Assembly: GCF_013870525.1 (NCBI RefSeq)
Contig: NZ_JACBXD010000023.1
Span: 1 to 64,000, forward strand
Origin: Amycolatopsis pittospori
GTDB lineage: Bacteria > Actinomycetota > Actinomycetes > Mycobacteriales > Pseudonocardiaceae
DNA length: 64,000 bases
Direction of reading: 5' to 3'
A model generated the notes under the pieces. That model was not told where the DNA came from. It did no database searches and was given only the letters and a program-made list of their open reading frames with translations. Below, piece after piece: positions 24,499-32,769 of this stretch. How positions within the stretch are numbered: the stretch's first letter is position 1; every line of letters begins with the position of its first letter. A program made the translations under genes and the position numbers.

Positions 24499-26604
24499 GT
24501 GGACACATCGACTCTCCGGGACCGCGCCGAAACCCTCCTCCGGGCGCTGGCGGGCGATGGCGCCCGGCTGCGTGACGACCAGTGGACGGCCATCGAGGCG
24601 CTGGTCGCACACCGCCGTCGCGCGCTCGTCGTGCAGCGCACCGGGTGGGGGAAGTCCGCGGTCTACTTCCTGGCCACCGCGCTGCTGCGAGAACGCGGCG
24701 AGGGCCCGACCGTGATCATCTCGCCGTTGCTCGCGCTGATGCGGAACCAGATCTCCGCGGCGGCGCGGGCGGGCATCCACGCGGCGACGATGAACTCCGC
24801 GAACCCGCAGGAGTGGGATCAGGTCCAGGCCGCGATCGCGGCGGGCGAGGTCGACGTCCTGCTGGTCAGCCCGGAACGGCTCAACAACCCCGATTTCCGG
24901 GACACGGTCCTGCCGAAGCTGACCGCGAGCGCCGGCCTGCTCGTGGTCGACGAGGCGCATTGCATCTCGGACTGGGGCCACGACTTCCGGCCGGACTACC
25001 GGCGGCTGCGGACCCTGCTGAAGGATCTGCCCGAGGGCGTCCCGGTGCTCGCCACCACCGCGACGGCGAACGACCGGGTGGCCACCGACGTCGCCGAGCA
25101 GCTCGGCATCGGCAACGGCGGCGACACCCTCGTCCTGCGCGGCACTCTGGACCGCGAAAGCCTCCATCTGTCGGTGGCCAAGCTGCCGACGTCGCAGGCC
25201 CGGCTCGCGTGGCTGGCCGAGCACCTGGAGGAACTGCCGGGGTCCGGGATCATCTACACGCTCACCGTCGCGGCCGCGCACGACGTCGCGGGGCTGCTGA
25301 CGGAGCGCGGCTATCCGGTCGCCGCGTACACCGGGAAGACCGATCCGGCGGACCGGCAGGCGGCCGAAGACGATCTGCTGAACAACAACGTCAAGGCCCT
25401 GGTCGCCACTTCGGCGCTGGGCATGGGTTTCGACAAGCCGGATCTCGGATTCGTCGTCCATCTCGGCGCCCCGTCCTCACCGATCGCGTACTACCAGCAG
25501 GTCGGCCGCGCCGGACGTGGTGTCGATCGCGCCGAGGTGATCCTGTTGCCCGGCCATGAGGACAAGGACATCTGGGCGTACTTCGGCTCACTGGCCTTCC
25601 CGGACGAGCTGCGGGTGACGCAGGTGCTCAACGCGCTCGCCTACGCCGACCGTCCACTGTCGACGCCCGCTCTCGAACCCTTCGTCGAACTGTCACGATC
25701 ACGACTCGAGATGGTCCTCAAGGTGCTGGACGTCGACGGCGCGGTCCGCCGCGTGAAGGGCGGCTGGGAAGGCACCGGCGAGGAATGGCGCTACGACAAG
25801 GAACGTTACGCACGGGTCAGCGCGGCGCGGACCAATGAGCAGAACGCCATGCTCGCCTATCTCGAAACCACCGGCTGCCGGATGGAGTACCTGCGGCAGC
25901 AGCTGGACGATCCCGAAGCGGTGCCCTGCGGCCGATGCGACAACTGCACCGGAAAGCATTGGGACACCACGATTTCCGACGACGTCGTCGACGCCACCCG
26001 GCAACGCCTTCGCCGGCCGGGGGTCGAGGTCGCACCGCGGAAGATGTGGCCGACCGGGATGGCCGGACTGGACGTCCCGCTCTCCGGGCGGTTGCCGGCG
26101 GGCGATCAGGCCGAGACCGGCCAGGTCGTCGGCCGGGTGACCGACGTCGGCTGGGGCACCCGGCTGCGTGAACTCGTCGGGACGTCCGCGGCGGACGCCG
26201 AGCTTCCCGATCCGGTCTTCCAGGCGTGCATCGAGGTACTCAAGGGCTGGCAATGGACGGAGCGCCCGGTCGCGGTGGTGGAGGTGCCGTCCGCCACCCG
26301 GCCGCGGCTCGTCCACAGCCTGGCGACGAAGCTGGCGTCGATCGGACGGCTGGAGTACCTCGGCGCCATCGCCTCGGCGGGTCCGCCCCCGCGTCAGGCG
26401 AACAGCGCGCAACGGCTGGCCGACCTGTGGCAGCGGCTCAGCCTCCCCGAGGACCTGGCCGCCCGGGTCGCCGCGGCCGAAGGGCCGGTCCTGCTGGTCG
26501 ACGATCTGATCGACACCGGATGGACCATGACGCTGTCGGCGCGTCTGCTGCGCCAGGCGGGCGCGCGGAGCGTCCTGCCGTTCGCCCTCGCCAGCACCTC
26601 GTGA
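24499..26604 (+). CDS. RecQ-family ATP-dependent DNA helicase with C-terminal phosphoribosyltransferase-like domain
   Basis: 701 residues from GTG 24499 (GGTGGG just upstream). Helicase lobe 1: Q-motif LRDDQWTAIEAL, Walker A GWGKS (49-53), DEAH (151-154) with HCISDWGHDFRPDYRRL. Lobe 2: IIYTLTVAAAHDVAGLL, ALGMGFDKPDLGFVVHLGAPSSPIAYYQQVGRAGRG. Four zinc cysteines follow (about 460-482, ending PCGRCDNC). In place of an HRDC domain, the last 200 residues end in VLLVDDLIDTGWTMT (about 664-678), the PRPP-loop motif of type I phosphoribosyltransferases. The helicase should unwind 3'-tailed DNA; the job of the added domain is unknown. The combination recurs, as I recall, in actinobacterial RecQ-like proteins. 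Confidence 0.88.
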   Translation: MDTSTLRDRAETLLRALAGDGARLRDDQWTAIEALVAHRRRALVVQRTGWGKSAVYFLATALLRERGEGPTVIISPLLALMRNQISAAARAGIHAATMNSANPQEWDQVQAAIAAGEVDVLLVSPERLNNPDFRDTVLPKLTASAGLLVVDEAHCISDWGHDFRPDYRRLRTLLKDLPEGVPVLATTATANDRVATDVAEQLGIGNGGDTLVLRGTLDRESLHLSVAKLPTSQARLAWLAEHLEELPGSGIIYTLTVAAAHDVAGLLTERGYPVAAYTGKTDPADRQAAEDDLLNNNVKALVATSALGMGFDKPDLGFVVHLGAPSSPIAYYQQVGRAGRGVDRAEVILLPGHEDKDIWAYFGSLAFPDELRVTQVLNALAYADRPLSTPALEPFVELSRSRLEMVLKVLDVDGAVRRVKGGWEGTGEEWRYDKERYARVSAARTNEQNAMLAYLETTGCRMEYLRQQLDDPEAVPCGRCDNCTGKHWDTTISDDVVDATRQRLRRPGVEVAPRKMWPTGMAGLDVPLSGRLPAGDQAETGQVVGRVTDVGWGTRLRELVGTSAADAELPDPVFQACIEVLKGWQWTERPVAVVEVPSATRPRLVHSLATKLASIGRLEYLGAIASAGPPPRQANSAQRLADLWQRLSLPEDLAARVAAAEGPVLLVDDLIDTGWTMTLSARLLRQAGARSVLPFALASTS

Positions 26605-26701
26605 ATCCGGGGCCGTAAACCGATCCCGGCATTCGACAGGTTCTTTCCCGCACGAGGACTTTCTGGCAAGGTTCCGTCCACGCGCGAGTACGGAGGTGCC
26701 G

Positions 26702-27988
26702 ATGGCGGACTCAACGACGGAGCGGTTGGGGCATCGGCTCCCGGTGAAGAAGCTCTTCGCCGCCAGCGTCGGGAACGCGCTGGAGTGGTTCGACTGGACC
26801 ATCTACGCGACCTTCAGCATCTACTTCGCCAGCGAGTTCTTCCCGAAGGGCAACGAGGCGCTGGCGCTGATCAACACCTTCGCCACGTACGCGCTGGCCT
26901 TCTTCTTCAGGCCACTCGGCGGGATGTTGCTCGGCCGTTTCGCCGACATCAAGGGCCGCAAGCCCGCGATGATCCTGACCATCGTGCTGATGGCGGGCGG
27001 TTCGGTGGCGATCGGCCTCCTGCCGACGTTCGACCAGGTCGGCTGGCTGGCCCCGATCCTGTTGCTGCTGGCGAGGGTGGCACAGGGACTGTCGCTCGGC
27101 GGCGAGGTCTCCAACGCTTCGGCCTACTTGGGGGAGATCGCACCGCCCACCCGCCGCGGGCGGTACTCCGCCTTCTTCTACATCTCGACCGGTTCCGCCG
27201 TCCTGCTCGCCTCGATCCTCGGTTTCGTGCTCGCGCGGACGATGTCCAAAGCGGACTTGACGGCGTACGGCTGGCGGATCCCCTTCCTGCTCGGCGGCGT
27301 CCTCGGCATCATCGGCCTGTGGCTACGGCGCAGTCTCGCCGAAACCGAGATCTTCGAGGAGAAGAAGTCGACCGCGCGCCGGGTGGAACGGCCGCTGCGC
27401 ACCACGCTGCGCGAGCACCCGCGCGCGGTGGTGCAGCTCGTGGGCTTCTCGATGCTGTCGACCCTTTGCTACTACACGTTCTTCAGCGCGCTGACGTCCT
27501 TCGCGGTCAAGACCCGCAAGGCCGACGACGTCGACGTGTTCCTCGCGTTGTCGATCGCGACGGCGTTGTTCGTGGCACTGCAGTACCCGATGGGCGCCCT
27601 GTCGGACCGGTTCGGCCGGAAGCCGCAACTGCTGGTCTGGTCGGCGGCGACCGCGATCCTCATCGTCCCACTGTCCACTTTGGTCCGGCCGGGGCTACCC
27701 GGTCTGATGATCGTGTTCTGCGTAGGGCTCTGTCTGTACACGGCGATGACGTCGATCGCGCCCGCGATCATGAGCGAACTGTTCCCCACCGAACTGCGTG
27801 GGCTCGGCATCGGCGCCTGGTACAACCTGACCGTCGCGTTGTTCGGCGGCACCGCTCCCCTGGTGCTCACCGCGCTTTCGGACGCCGGACTGTCGACGCT
27901 GTTCTTCTGGTACGTGGCCGCCGGGGCGGTGATCGCCTTCTTCGTCATCCGGACCCTGCCGGAGACCAAGGGCAGCGACCTGCGCTGA
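26702..27988 (+). CDS. MFS transporter, metabolite:H+ symporter (MHS) family
   Basis: 428 residues from ATG 26702 (GGAGG at 26692-26696). Twelve TM helices; the opening SVGNALEWFDWTIYATFSIYFASEFFP is the MHS signature shared by ProP, KgtP and ShiA, and LGRFADIKGRKPAMILTI and LSDRFGRKPQLLVW are the two MFS loop motifs. It would import an organic acid, osmolyte or aromatic acid with protons. It is followed by a decayed argS fragment and has no enzyme partner in the same orientation, so substrate is unknown. Confidence 0.9.
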   Translation: MADSTTERLGHRLPVKKLFAASVGNALEWFDWTIYATFSIYFASEFFPKGNEALALINTFATYALAFFFRPLGGMLLGRFADIKGRKPAMILTIVLMAGGSVAIGLLPTFDQVGWLAPILLLLARVAQGLSLGGEVSNASAYLGEIAPPTRRGRYSAFFYISTGSAVLLASILGFVLARTMSKADLTAYGWRIPFLLGGVLGIIGLWLRRSLAETEIFEEKKSTARRVERPLRTTLREHPRAVVQLVGFSMLSTLCYYTFFSALTSFAVKTRKADDVDVFLALSIATALFVALQYPMGALSDRFGRKPQLLVWSAATAILIVPLSTLVRPGLPGLMIVFCVGLCLYTAMTSIAPAIMSELFPTELRGLGIGAWYNLTVALFGGTAPLVLTALSDAGLSTLFFWYVAAGAVIAFFVIRTLPETKGSDLR

Positions 27989-28005
27989 AAACTCCGTCGC
28001 CGACG

Positions 28006-28298
28006 GTGTCCCACACCGCCGAGGCGATCGACGGCCGCGACGACCTCTCCCCCGAAGTCAAGGAAGAGGTCGCCAGGGCGATCGGGATCGGCGCGATCGA
28101 ATACGCCGACCTTTCCGGCGATCGCGAGCGGGACTACGCTCGCCGGTGCGCGGACGGTTCCCGAAGCGCTCGGCGCGGCGACCGCCGGGTATGTCCCCCA
28201 CAAGCTGTGACTCACGGCTTCTGCTGGCCGAGCTCACGTCGAAGATGCTGACGCTGGGCCTGTCCCTGCCCGGCATCTCCACTCCCGACAGGCTATGA
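28006..28298 (+). pseudogene. Decayed C-terminal remnant of arginyl-tRNA synthetase
   Basis: Three pieces in three frames resemble the ArgS C-terminal region in order. Frame 1 from 28006 reads VKEEVARAIGIGAIEYADLSGDRERDY, closely like the ArgS catalytic-domain end (VA.AVGIGA.KYADL..DR..DY). A second frame from 28154 reads TVPEALGAATAGYVPHKL and stops at 28208-28210. A third from 28215 reads LLLAELTSKMLTLGLSLPGISTPDRL and stops at 28296-28298, like the ArgS end (LTA..L..GL.LLGI.TPERM). Internal deletions and frameshifts rule out a working enzyme. The parent was presumably a second argS copy. Confidence 0.8.
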
Positions 28299-29567
28299 GT
28301 CACCGTGGTCGCTGAAGACCTTGCGCTTCAAGGGCGGAACAGCCTGGAAGAACCGGAACATGCTCCGCGCCATCGTGCGGCCCGCCCGGTTCTCCGACAC
28401 GAACTGGCGCGCGCTGCGCTCCGAGTCGCGCACCGCCGCGAAACCATAGTCCCGCATCCGTTGCTCGTAGCCGGCCACCGCGGTGCGCGTCGCGCCGGTC
28501 TTCCGAGCCGCGACGAGGTTGCGGCACAGCAGTTGCGCGTCCCGGAGCGCGGTGTTCGCGCCGATACCGCGGAACGGCGTCATGCTGTGGATCGCGTCGC
28601 CGAGCAGGGTGATGTTGCTCGTCGGCCACGGCTCGACGGGCTTCGACGTGAAGATGGGCAGCCGCGAGACCGATCCCGCCGGCGAACCGGCGACCAGTTC
28701 CTTGAACGCGGGATCCCAGCCGCCGATCAGGTCCAGCACCAGGGTTCGTAGTGCTTCACCGTCCAATGAGGACACGTTGTCCGGGTAACGCCGGTTGTCG
28801 GCCGCGAAGGCCCACATGATGTAGCTCGAGGTGTTGTCGAACAGAACAGGGTCGTAGTCGAGGGTCTCGTCGTTGACCGATGTGACGCCGTTCAGTTCGT
28901 GCGGCGCGCTGAACAGGCCCGCGCCGGTGCGCGGCATCACCATGCTCGGACCATCGGTGAGCCGCGCGGGCAAACGCTTGCGGGCCTCGCCGGTCAGCGG
29001 ATGCTTGCCCGCGATCGCGATGATCCCGGTGTCCACGCGGGCGGCCTCGGGAAGGAACTGTTTGCGCACGCGGGAGTTGGCCCCGTCCGCGCCGATGACC
29101 AGGTCGGCCTCGACGGCGCTCCCGTCGGCGAACTCGCAGACGACCACCTCGCCCTCCCGCCGGTAGCCGACGAACTCCTTGCCGTGGTGCAGGACTCCGT
29201 CGAGCCCGTCGGACAGCACCTGGTGCAGGCTGATCCGGCTGACCGAATGGTGGTTCGACGCGGGATCCGGGCTCCAGGTGAGCTCGCTGTCGATCACCAT
29301 GAGGTCCTTCAACCGCTCGGTCACGAACGTGAACGCCCCGCTCGTGGTGCCGGTGGTGGCCAAGAACCGTTCCCAGAGCTCGGCGGGCAGGCATTCGTGC
29401 AAAGCGGCCGAACCGTGCGGATTGATGTGCACGCGATAGCCCTGCAGTCGCTCGGTCCGGGTGCGGCTGCGCTCGTAGACGGACACGTCGACGCCCGCCT
29501 TGAGCAGCCCTTGCGCCAGGCAGAGCCCACCCGTGCCGCCCCCGATGATCGCGATCCTGATGGTCAT
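28293..29567 (-). CDS. FAD-dependent aromatic/polyketide monooxygenase (PHBH fold)
   Basis: 424 residues: N-terminal FAD motif IAIIGGGTGGLCLAQGLLKAGVDVSVYERS, middle DG motif ADLVIGADGANSRVRKQFL, and GD motif NITLLGDAIHSMTPFRGIGANTALRDAQLLCRNL. This is the class A flavoprotein monooxygenase layout used for hydroxylation of aromatics, polyketides or tetracyclines. The C-terminus is short, without a thioredoxin-like domain. It faces a divergent TetR gene across an 89-base region with a palindromic operator, so it is likely induced by its substrate or an antibiotic. The 3' end overlaps the argS remnant by 6 bases. Confidence 0.9.
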   Translation of the reverse strand: MTIRIAIIGGGTGGLCLAQGLLKAGVDVSVYERSRTRTERLQGYRVHINPHGSAALHECLPAELWERFLATTGTTSGAFTFVTERLKDLMVIDSELTWSPDPASNHHSVSRISLHQVLSDGLDGVLHHGKEFVGYRREGEVVVCEFADGSAVEADLVIGADGANSRVRKQFLPEAARVDTGIIAIAGKHPLTGEARKRLPARLTDGPSMVMPRTGAGLFSAPHELNGVTSVNDETLDYDPVLFDNTSSYIMWAFAADNRRYPDNVSSLDGEALRTLVLDLIGGWDPAFKELVAGSPAGSVSRLPIFTSKPVEPWPTSNITLLGDAIHSMTPFRGIGANTALRDAQLLCRNLVAARKTGATRTAVAGYEQRMRDYGFAAVRDSERSARQFVSENRAGRTMARSMFRFFQAVPPLKRKVFSDHGDS

Positions 29568-29592
29568 TCGATCTCCTCTCTCCGCCGACCAC

Positions 29593-29612
29593 TATCAACC
29601 AGGTGGATGATA
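29593..29612. promoter_or_regulatory. Candidate TetR operator between monooxygenase and regulator genes
   Basis: TATCAACCAG|GTGGATGATA (29593-29612) is a 20-bp palindrome with 8 of 10 paired positions. A related half-site, TCAACCAG, recurs at 29616-29623. The region is markedly AT-richer than the flanking coding sequence. The position between divergent start codons fits autoregulation by the neighbouring TetR protein. Confidence 0.65.
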
Positions 29613-29656
29613 AAGTCAACCAGACGTTTGAAAGAGTCAGCGGCTAAGGTGAACTC

Positions 29657-30289
29657 ATGTCGGAAGCCGCCCCGCGCAGTCCTCGCCGCGCCCCCGTCGA
29701 CCGTCAGCGCGACCCCGAGCGCACGAAAGCGCAACTCCTGGAAGCGGCGAAGTCCGAGTTCGGCGCGAAGGGTTACGCGGCGGCACGCGTCAGCGAGATC
29801 GCCGCAAAGGCGGGTGTGAACAAACAGCTGATCTCGTACTACTTCGGCGGCAAGGAGGGGCTGTACAACGCGCTGACCGCGACGATGTACGACGACTACG
29901 TCGCGGCCTCCGAGCACGACAAGCCGTTCGCCGAGGTGGTGCGCTTCTTCGCGCAGTCCGGCGTCCGCGACCACGACCTCGCCAAACTGTTCCTCTGGGA
30001 GAACCTGACCGACGGCGCGCCCGACGCGATCGGGGTCGAAGGCCAGCGCGGGTTCCTCCAGCGACAGGTCGACTACGTCCGGGCGCGCCAGGCCGCCGGC
30101 GACTTTCCCGCCGACCTCGACCCGGAATTCCTGCTGCTGATCTTCATGGCCGCGGCCAGCGCGGGGCTGGCGCTCCCCCGCGTCGTGCGGGCGGTCACGG
30201 GACAGGACCCGAACTCGGCCGAGTTCGCCGAGGCCTACGGCGACCAGCTGGCGCGACTCGTCGGCCACCTCGCCACTCCGCGAAAGTGA
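29657..30289 (+). CDS. TetR/AcrR family transcriptional regulator
   Basis: 210 residues. The helix-turn-helix is DPERTKAQLLEAAKSEFGAKGYAAARVSEIAAKAGVNKQLISYYFGGKEGLYNAL (about 19-73), the standard TetR form with the YYFGGKEGLY box. The C-terminal ligand domain has a TetR_C pattern with FPADLDPEFLLLIFMAAASAGLALPRVV. It is divergent from the flavin monooxygenase and probably represses it until an inducer binds. A cluster of stops upstream fixes the start near ATG 29657. Confidence 0.92.
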   Translation: MSEAAPRSPRRAPVDRQRDPERTKAQLLEAAKSEFGAKGYAAARVSEIAAKAGVNKQLISYYFGGKEGLYNALTATMYDDYVAASEHDKPFAEVVRFFAQSGVRDHDLAKLFLWENLTDGAPDAIGVEGQRGFLQRQVDYVRARQAAGDFPADLDPEFLLLIFMAAASAGLALPRVVRAVTGQDPNSAEFAEAYGDQLARLVGHLATPRK

Positions 30290-30386
30290 TAGCAAAGGTC
30301 CCCTGCTCCCCCGGTTCCAGGATCGCTTGAACCTTCCGGCCCTCCCGACGGCTAGTACGGGCAGGAAGACGATGGGGAGGTGGCCG

Positions 30387-30878
30387 GTGGGGAAGCCGAG
30401 AGACGCCGACTTCAGTGAGTACTTCGCCGCACGGGTCCAGCGGTTCCGACGGCTGGCGTTCGGTATGTGCGGCGACTGGCACGGCGCCGAAGACCTGGTG
30501 CAGGCGACGTTCGTCCAGTTGTACCGACACTGGCGGCGGGTCCGGCCGGACACCGTCGACGCCTACGCGCGCCGGATCCTCCTGAACGCCTTCCTCGCCG
30601 GACAGCGGAAACGCGGCCGCGAACTGGTGATGTCCGCACCTCCCGAAAGAACCGCGCCGACGGGCTACGACAGTCACGACCGGATCGACCTCGAACGAGT
30701 ACTTTCCGGCCTGACACCGCGCCAGCGCGCGATGGTCGTCCTTCGCTTCCTGGAGGACCTTTCGGTCGCCGAAGTGGCCTCGTTGCTCGGTGTCGCCGAA
30801 GGGACGGTCAAGAGCCAGACCGCCCGCGGGGTCGAAGCACTCCGCGCCGTCCTCCCCTCCCCCTCAGGCAAGGAGTAG
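30387..30878 (+). CDS. SigE-family (ECF-type) RNA polymerase sigma factor
   Basis: 163 residues from GTG 30387; GGGGAGG at 30374-30380 is ideal for it, whereas the ATG at 30372 overlaps this site. Region 2 reads FSEYFAARVQRFRRLAFGMCGDWHGAEDLVQATFVQLYRHW, region 4 reads LSGLTPRQRAMVVLRFLEDLSVAEVASLLGVAEGTVKSQTARGVEALR. Size and pattern match the actinobacterial SigE-type (TIGR02983) group. It ends 2 bases before the next gene, so they are coupled. Target genes unknown. Confidence 0.92.
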   Translation: MGKPRDADFSEYFAARVQRFRRLAFGMCGDWHGAEDLVQATFVQLYRHWRRVRPDTVDAYARRILLNAFLAGQRKRGRELVMSAPPERTAPTGYDSHDRIDLERVLSGLTPRQRAMVVLRFLEDLSVAEVASLLGVAEGTVKSQTARGVEALRAVLPSPSGKE

Positions 30879-30880
30879 TC

Positions 30881-31663
30881 ATGGATGACCTCGATGTCCG
30901 CTCCGCGCTGACGGAGTACGTGACCGAAGCGGAGCCGCCGATCGGGCTGACCGAGCAAGGCGTCCTCGCCGCGGGTCGCCGATCGCGGCGACGTCGCCTC
31001 TCAGCCGGTATCACGGGAGCCGCGCTCGCCGTGGTGGCCGCTCTCGGGGTGACCTTCGCGGTCATCGCACCGCAGCCTGACGGACCCGTCGCGGGAGACC
31101 GCTGCGGAACGAAGTCGCCTGGCGAGACCGCGCAGCAGGTCATCACCCGCATGAGCTGCACGGTCGGCGCCGCCGTCCGGTCCCGGCTCGCCCCGGGGGT
31201 GCGGATCGAAAGGCTCACGCTGCCCGAGGAGATCCCGCCGTCGGATCCGTTCTTGCTGTACAGCAAGCAGTTCCCTGAGACAGCCGCCGCGTCCACGTTC
31301 TATTTCCTGGGCGTCCGGGTGAGTGACGACCGCGGCGCGGGTTCGGTCTACGTCCGGATCAGCCCGCCACTCGGTTACGGGATGGCGAGCTGCGAAGCCG
31401 AGAACATCCCGAAGGCGGACTCCTGCACCTCACGACGGATCGCCGAAGGCATCCTGCTGGAGCTGACCTCCCGTACCCCCGAGGGCCTGATCGTCCACAC
31501 GACCATGCTCAGCGGGCCGACCGCCACGATCACCCTCATCAGCAACAACAGTGGCGTCTTGGATACCGGCGACGGGTTCCGCCCACCGGTGCAAAGTGCC
31601 GAGCCGCCGCTCTCCGGGCCTCAACTCCAGGACATCGCGGTCAGGCCGGGGCTGGTGCCCTAG
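30881..31663 (+). CDS. Membrane protein paired with sigma factor, possible anti-sigma factor
   Basis: 260 residues: a cytosolic N-terminus (about 1-45, [35 protein letters not shown]), one TM helix ([20 protein letters not shown]) and an extracytoplasmic domain with C79, C100, C174 and C184 and no recognised fold. The cytosolic part lacks the HxxxCxxC zinc motif of ZAS anti-sigma factors. Gene order and topology (sigma gene, then a TM protein with a short cytosolic N-terminus) suggest it controls the sigma factor. AGGAG precedes ATG 30881. Its stop shares the CTAG at 31660-31663 with the convergent proB stop. Confidence 0.6.
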   Translation: MDDLDVRSALTEYVTEAEPPIGLTEQGVLAAGRRSRRRRLSAGITGAALAVVAALGVTFAVIAPQPDGPVAGDRCGTKSPGETAQQVITRMSCTVGAAVRSRLAPGVRIERLTLPEEIPPSDPFLLYSKQFPETAAASTFYFLGVRVSDDRGAGSVYVRISPPLGYGMASCEAENIPKADSCTSRRIAEGILLELTSRTPEGLIVHTTMLSGPTATITLISNNSGVLDTGDGFRPPVQSAEPPLSGPQLQDIAVRPGLVP

Positions 31664-32769
31664 CGGTGCAGGGGGACGAGGTCGTCGGCGTGGACGACCT
31701 CGCGCCGCTGTTCGGCGGGCAGGTCGTGGCTGGAACGGCCGATGAGGTCGGGCAGTTCGCCGGCGTCGAAGGCGACGACACCCCGGGCGACAGTGCGCTG
31801 CTGGGGATCGACGAGATCGACGACGTCGCCTGCCTGGAAGTCGCCGTCGACGCCGGTGATCCCGGCGGCGAGCAGGGAGCGGCGACGCCGGACGACGGCC
31901 GTGACGGCGCCGTCGTCGAGATGCAGTTCGCCGGACGCGCCGGCGGCGTAGCCGAGCCAGAAGCGCCGGGCCGAAAGGCGTGAGTCCGCGGCGGCGAAGG
32001 CGGTGCCGACCTCGGCGGTGGTGAGGGCGCGGGCGGCCTCGGAAGCGGCGGCCAGCAACACGGGAATACCGGCACCGGCCGCGGTGCGGGCGGCGGCGAG
32101 CTTCGAGACCATGCCACCGGTGCCGAGCCCGGAGCTGGACATGCCGACGGTGATTCCGTCCACATCGGACTCTCCAGCGACTTCGGCGATCTTGCGAGTC
32201 GCGCCGTCGCGGGGATCCCCGTCGTACAGACCGTCCACATCGGACAACAGCACCAGCGCGTCGGCGCCGATCAGGTGGGCCACCAGAGCGGCCAGCCGGT
32301 CGTTGTCGCCGAAGCGGATTTCTTCGGTGGCCACGGTGTCGTTCTCGTTGACCACGGGCACCGCGCCGAGAGCCAGCAAGCGGGTGAACGTGTTCTGCGC
32401 GTTGCGGTAGTGCGAGCGGCGCACGACGTCGTCCGAGGTCAGCAGAACCTGGCCCACGGTCAGGGAAAACCGGCCGAACGACTCGGCGTAGGCGTGCGCG
32501 AGCGCGAGCTGTCCGACACTGGCGGCGGCCTGCTGGGTGGCGAGGTCACGCGGTCGCTTCCCGAGCGCGAGCGGCGCGAGTCCCGCGCCGATCGCACCTG
32601 AGGACACCAGCACGATCTGCGTCCCCCGCGAGACCCGCTCGGCGATCGCGTCGACCAGCGCGTCCAGCCGCGCCACGTCGAGACCGTCGCCGGCGGTGGT
32701 CAGCGCGGACGAACCGACCTTGACGACCACGCGTTTCGCCGCGGCGATCGCCTCACGGGTGGAACTCAC
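31660..32769 (-). CDS. proB: Glutamate 5-kinase
   Basis: 369 residues from GTG 32769, which overlaps the obgE stop by 4 bases. The amino-acid kinase domain starts [14 protein letters not shown] and contains [63 protein letters not shown] and [17 protein letters not shown]; the last 100 residues form a PUA domain ([40 protein letters not shown]). It phosphorylates glutamate, the first step of proline synthesis. proA is not in the window. Coupling to obgE is the known actinobacterial arrangement. Confidence 0.97.
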   Translation of the reverse strand: MSSTREAIAAAKRVVVKVGSSALTTAGDGLDVARLDALVDAIAERVSRGTQIVLVSSGAIGAGLAPLALGKRPRDLATQQAAASVGQLALAHAYAESFGRFSLTVGQVLLTSDDVVRRSHYRNAQNTFTRLLALGAVPVVNENDTVATEEIRFGDNDRLAALVAHLIGADALVLLSDVDGLYDGDPRDGATRKIAEVAGESDVDGITVGMSSSGLGTGGMVSKLAAARTAAGAGIPVLLAAASEAARALTTAEVGTAFAAADSRLSARRFWLGYAAGASGELHLDDGAVTAVVRRRRSLLAAGITGVDGDFQAGDVVDLVDPQQRTVARGVVAFDAGELPDLIGRSSHDLPAEQRREVVHADDLVPLHR

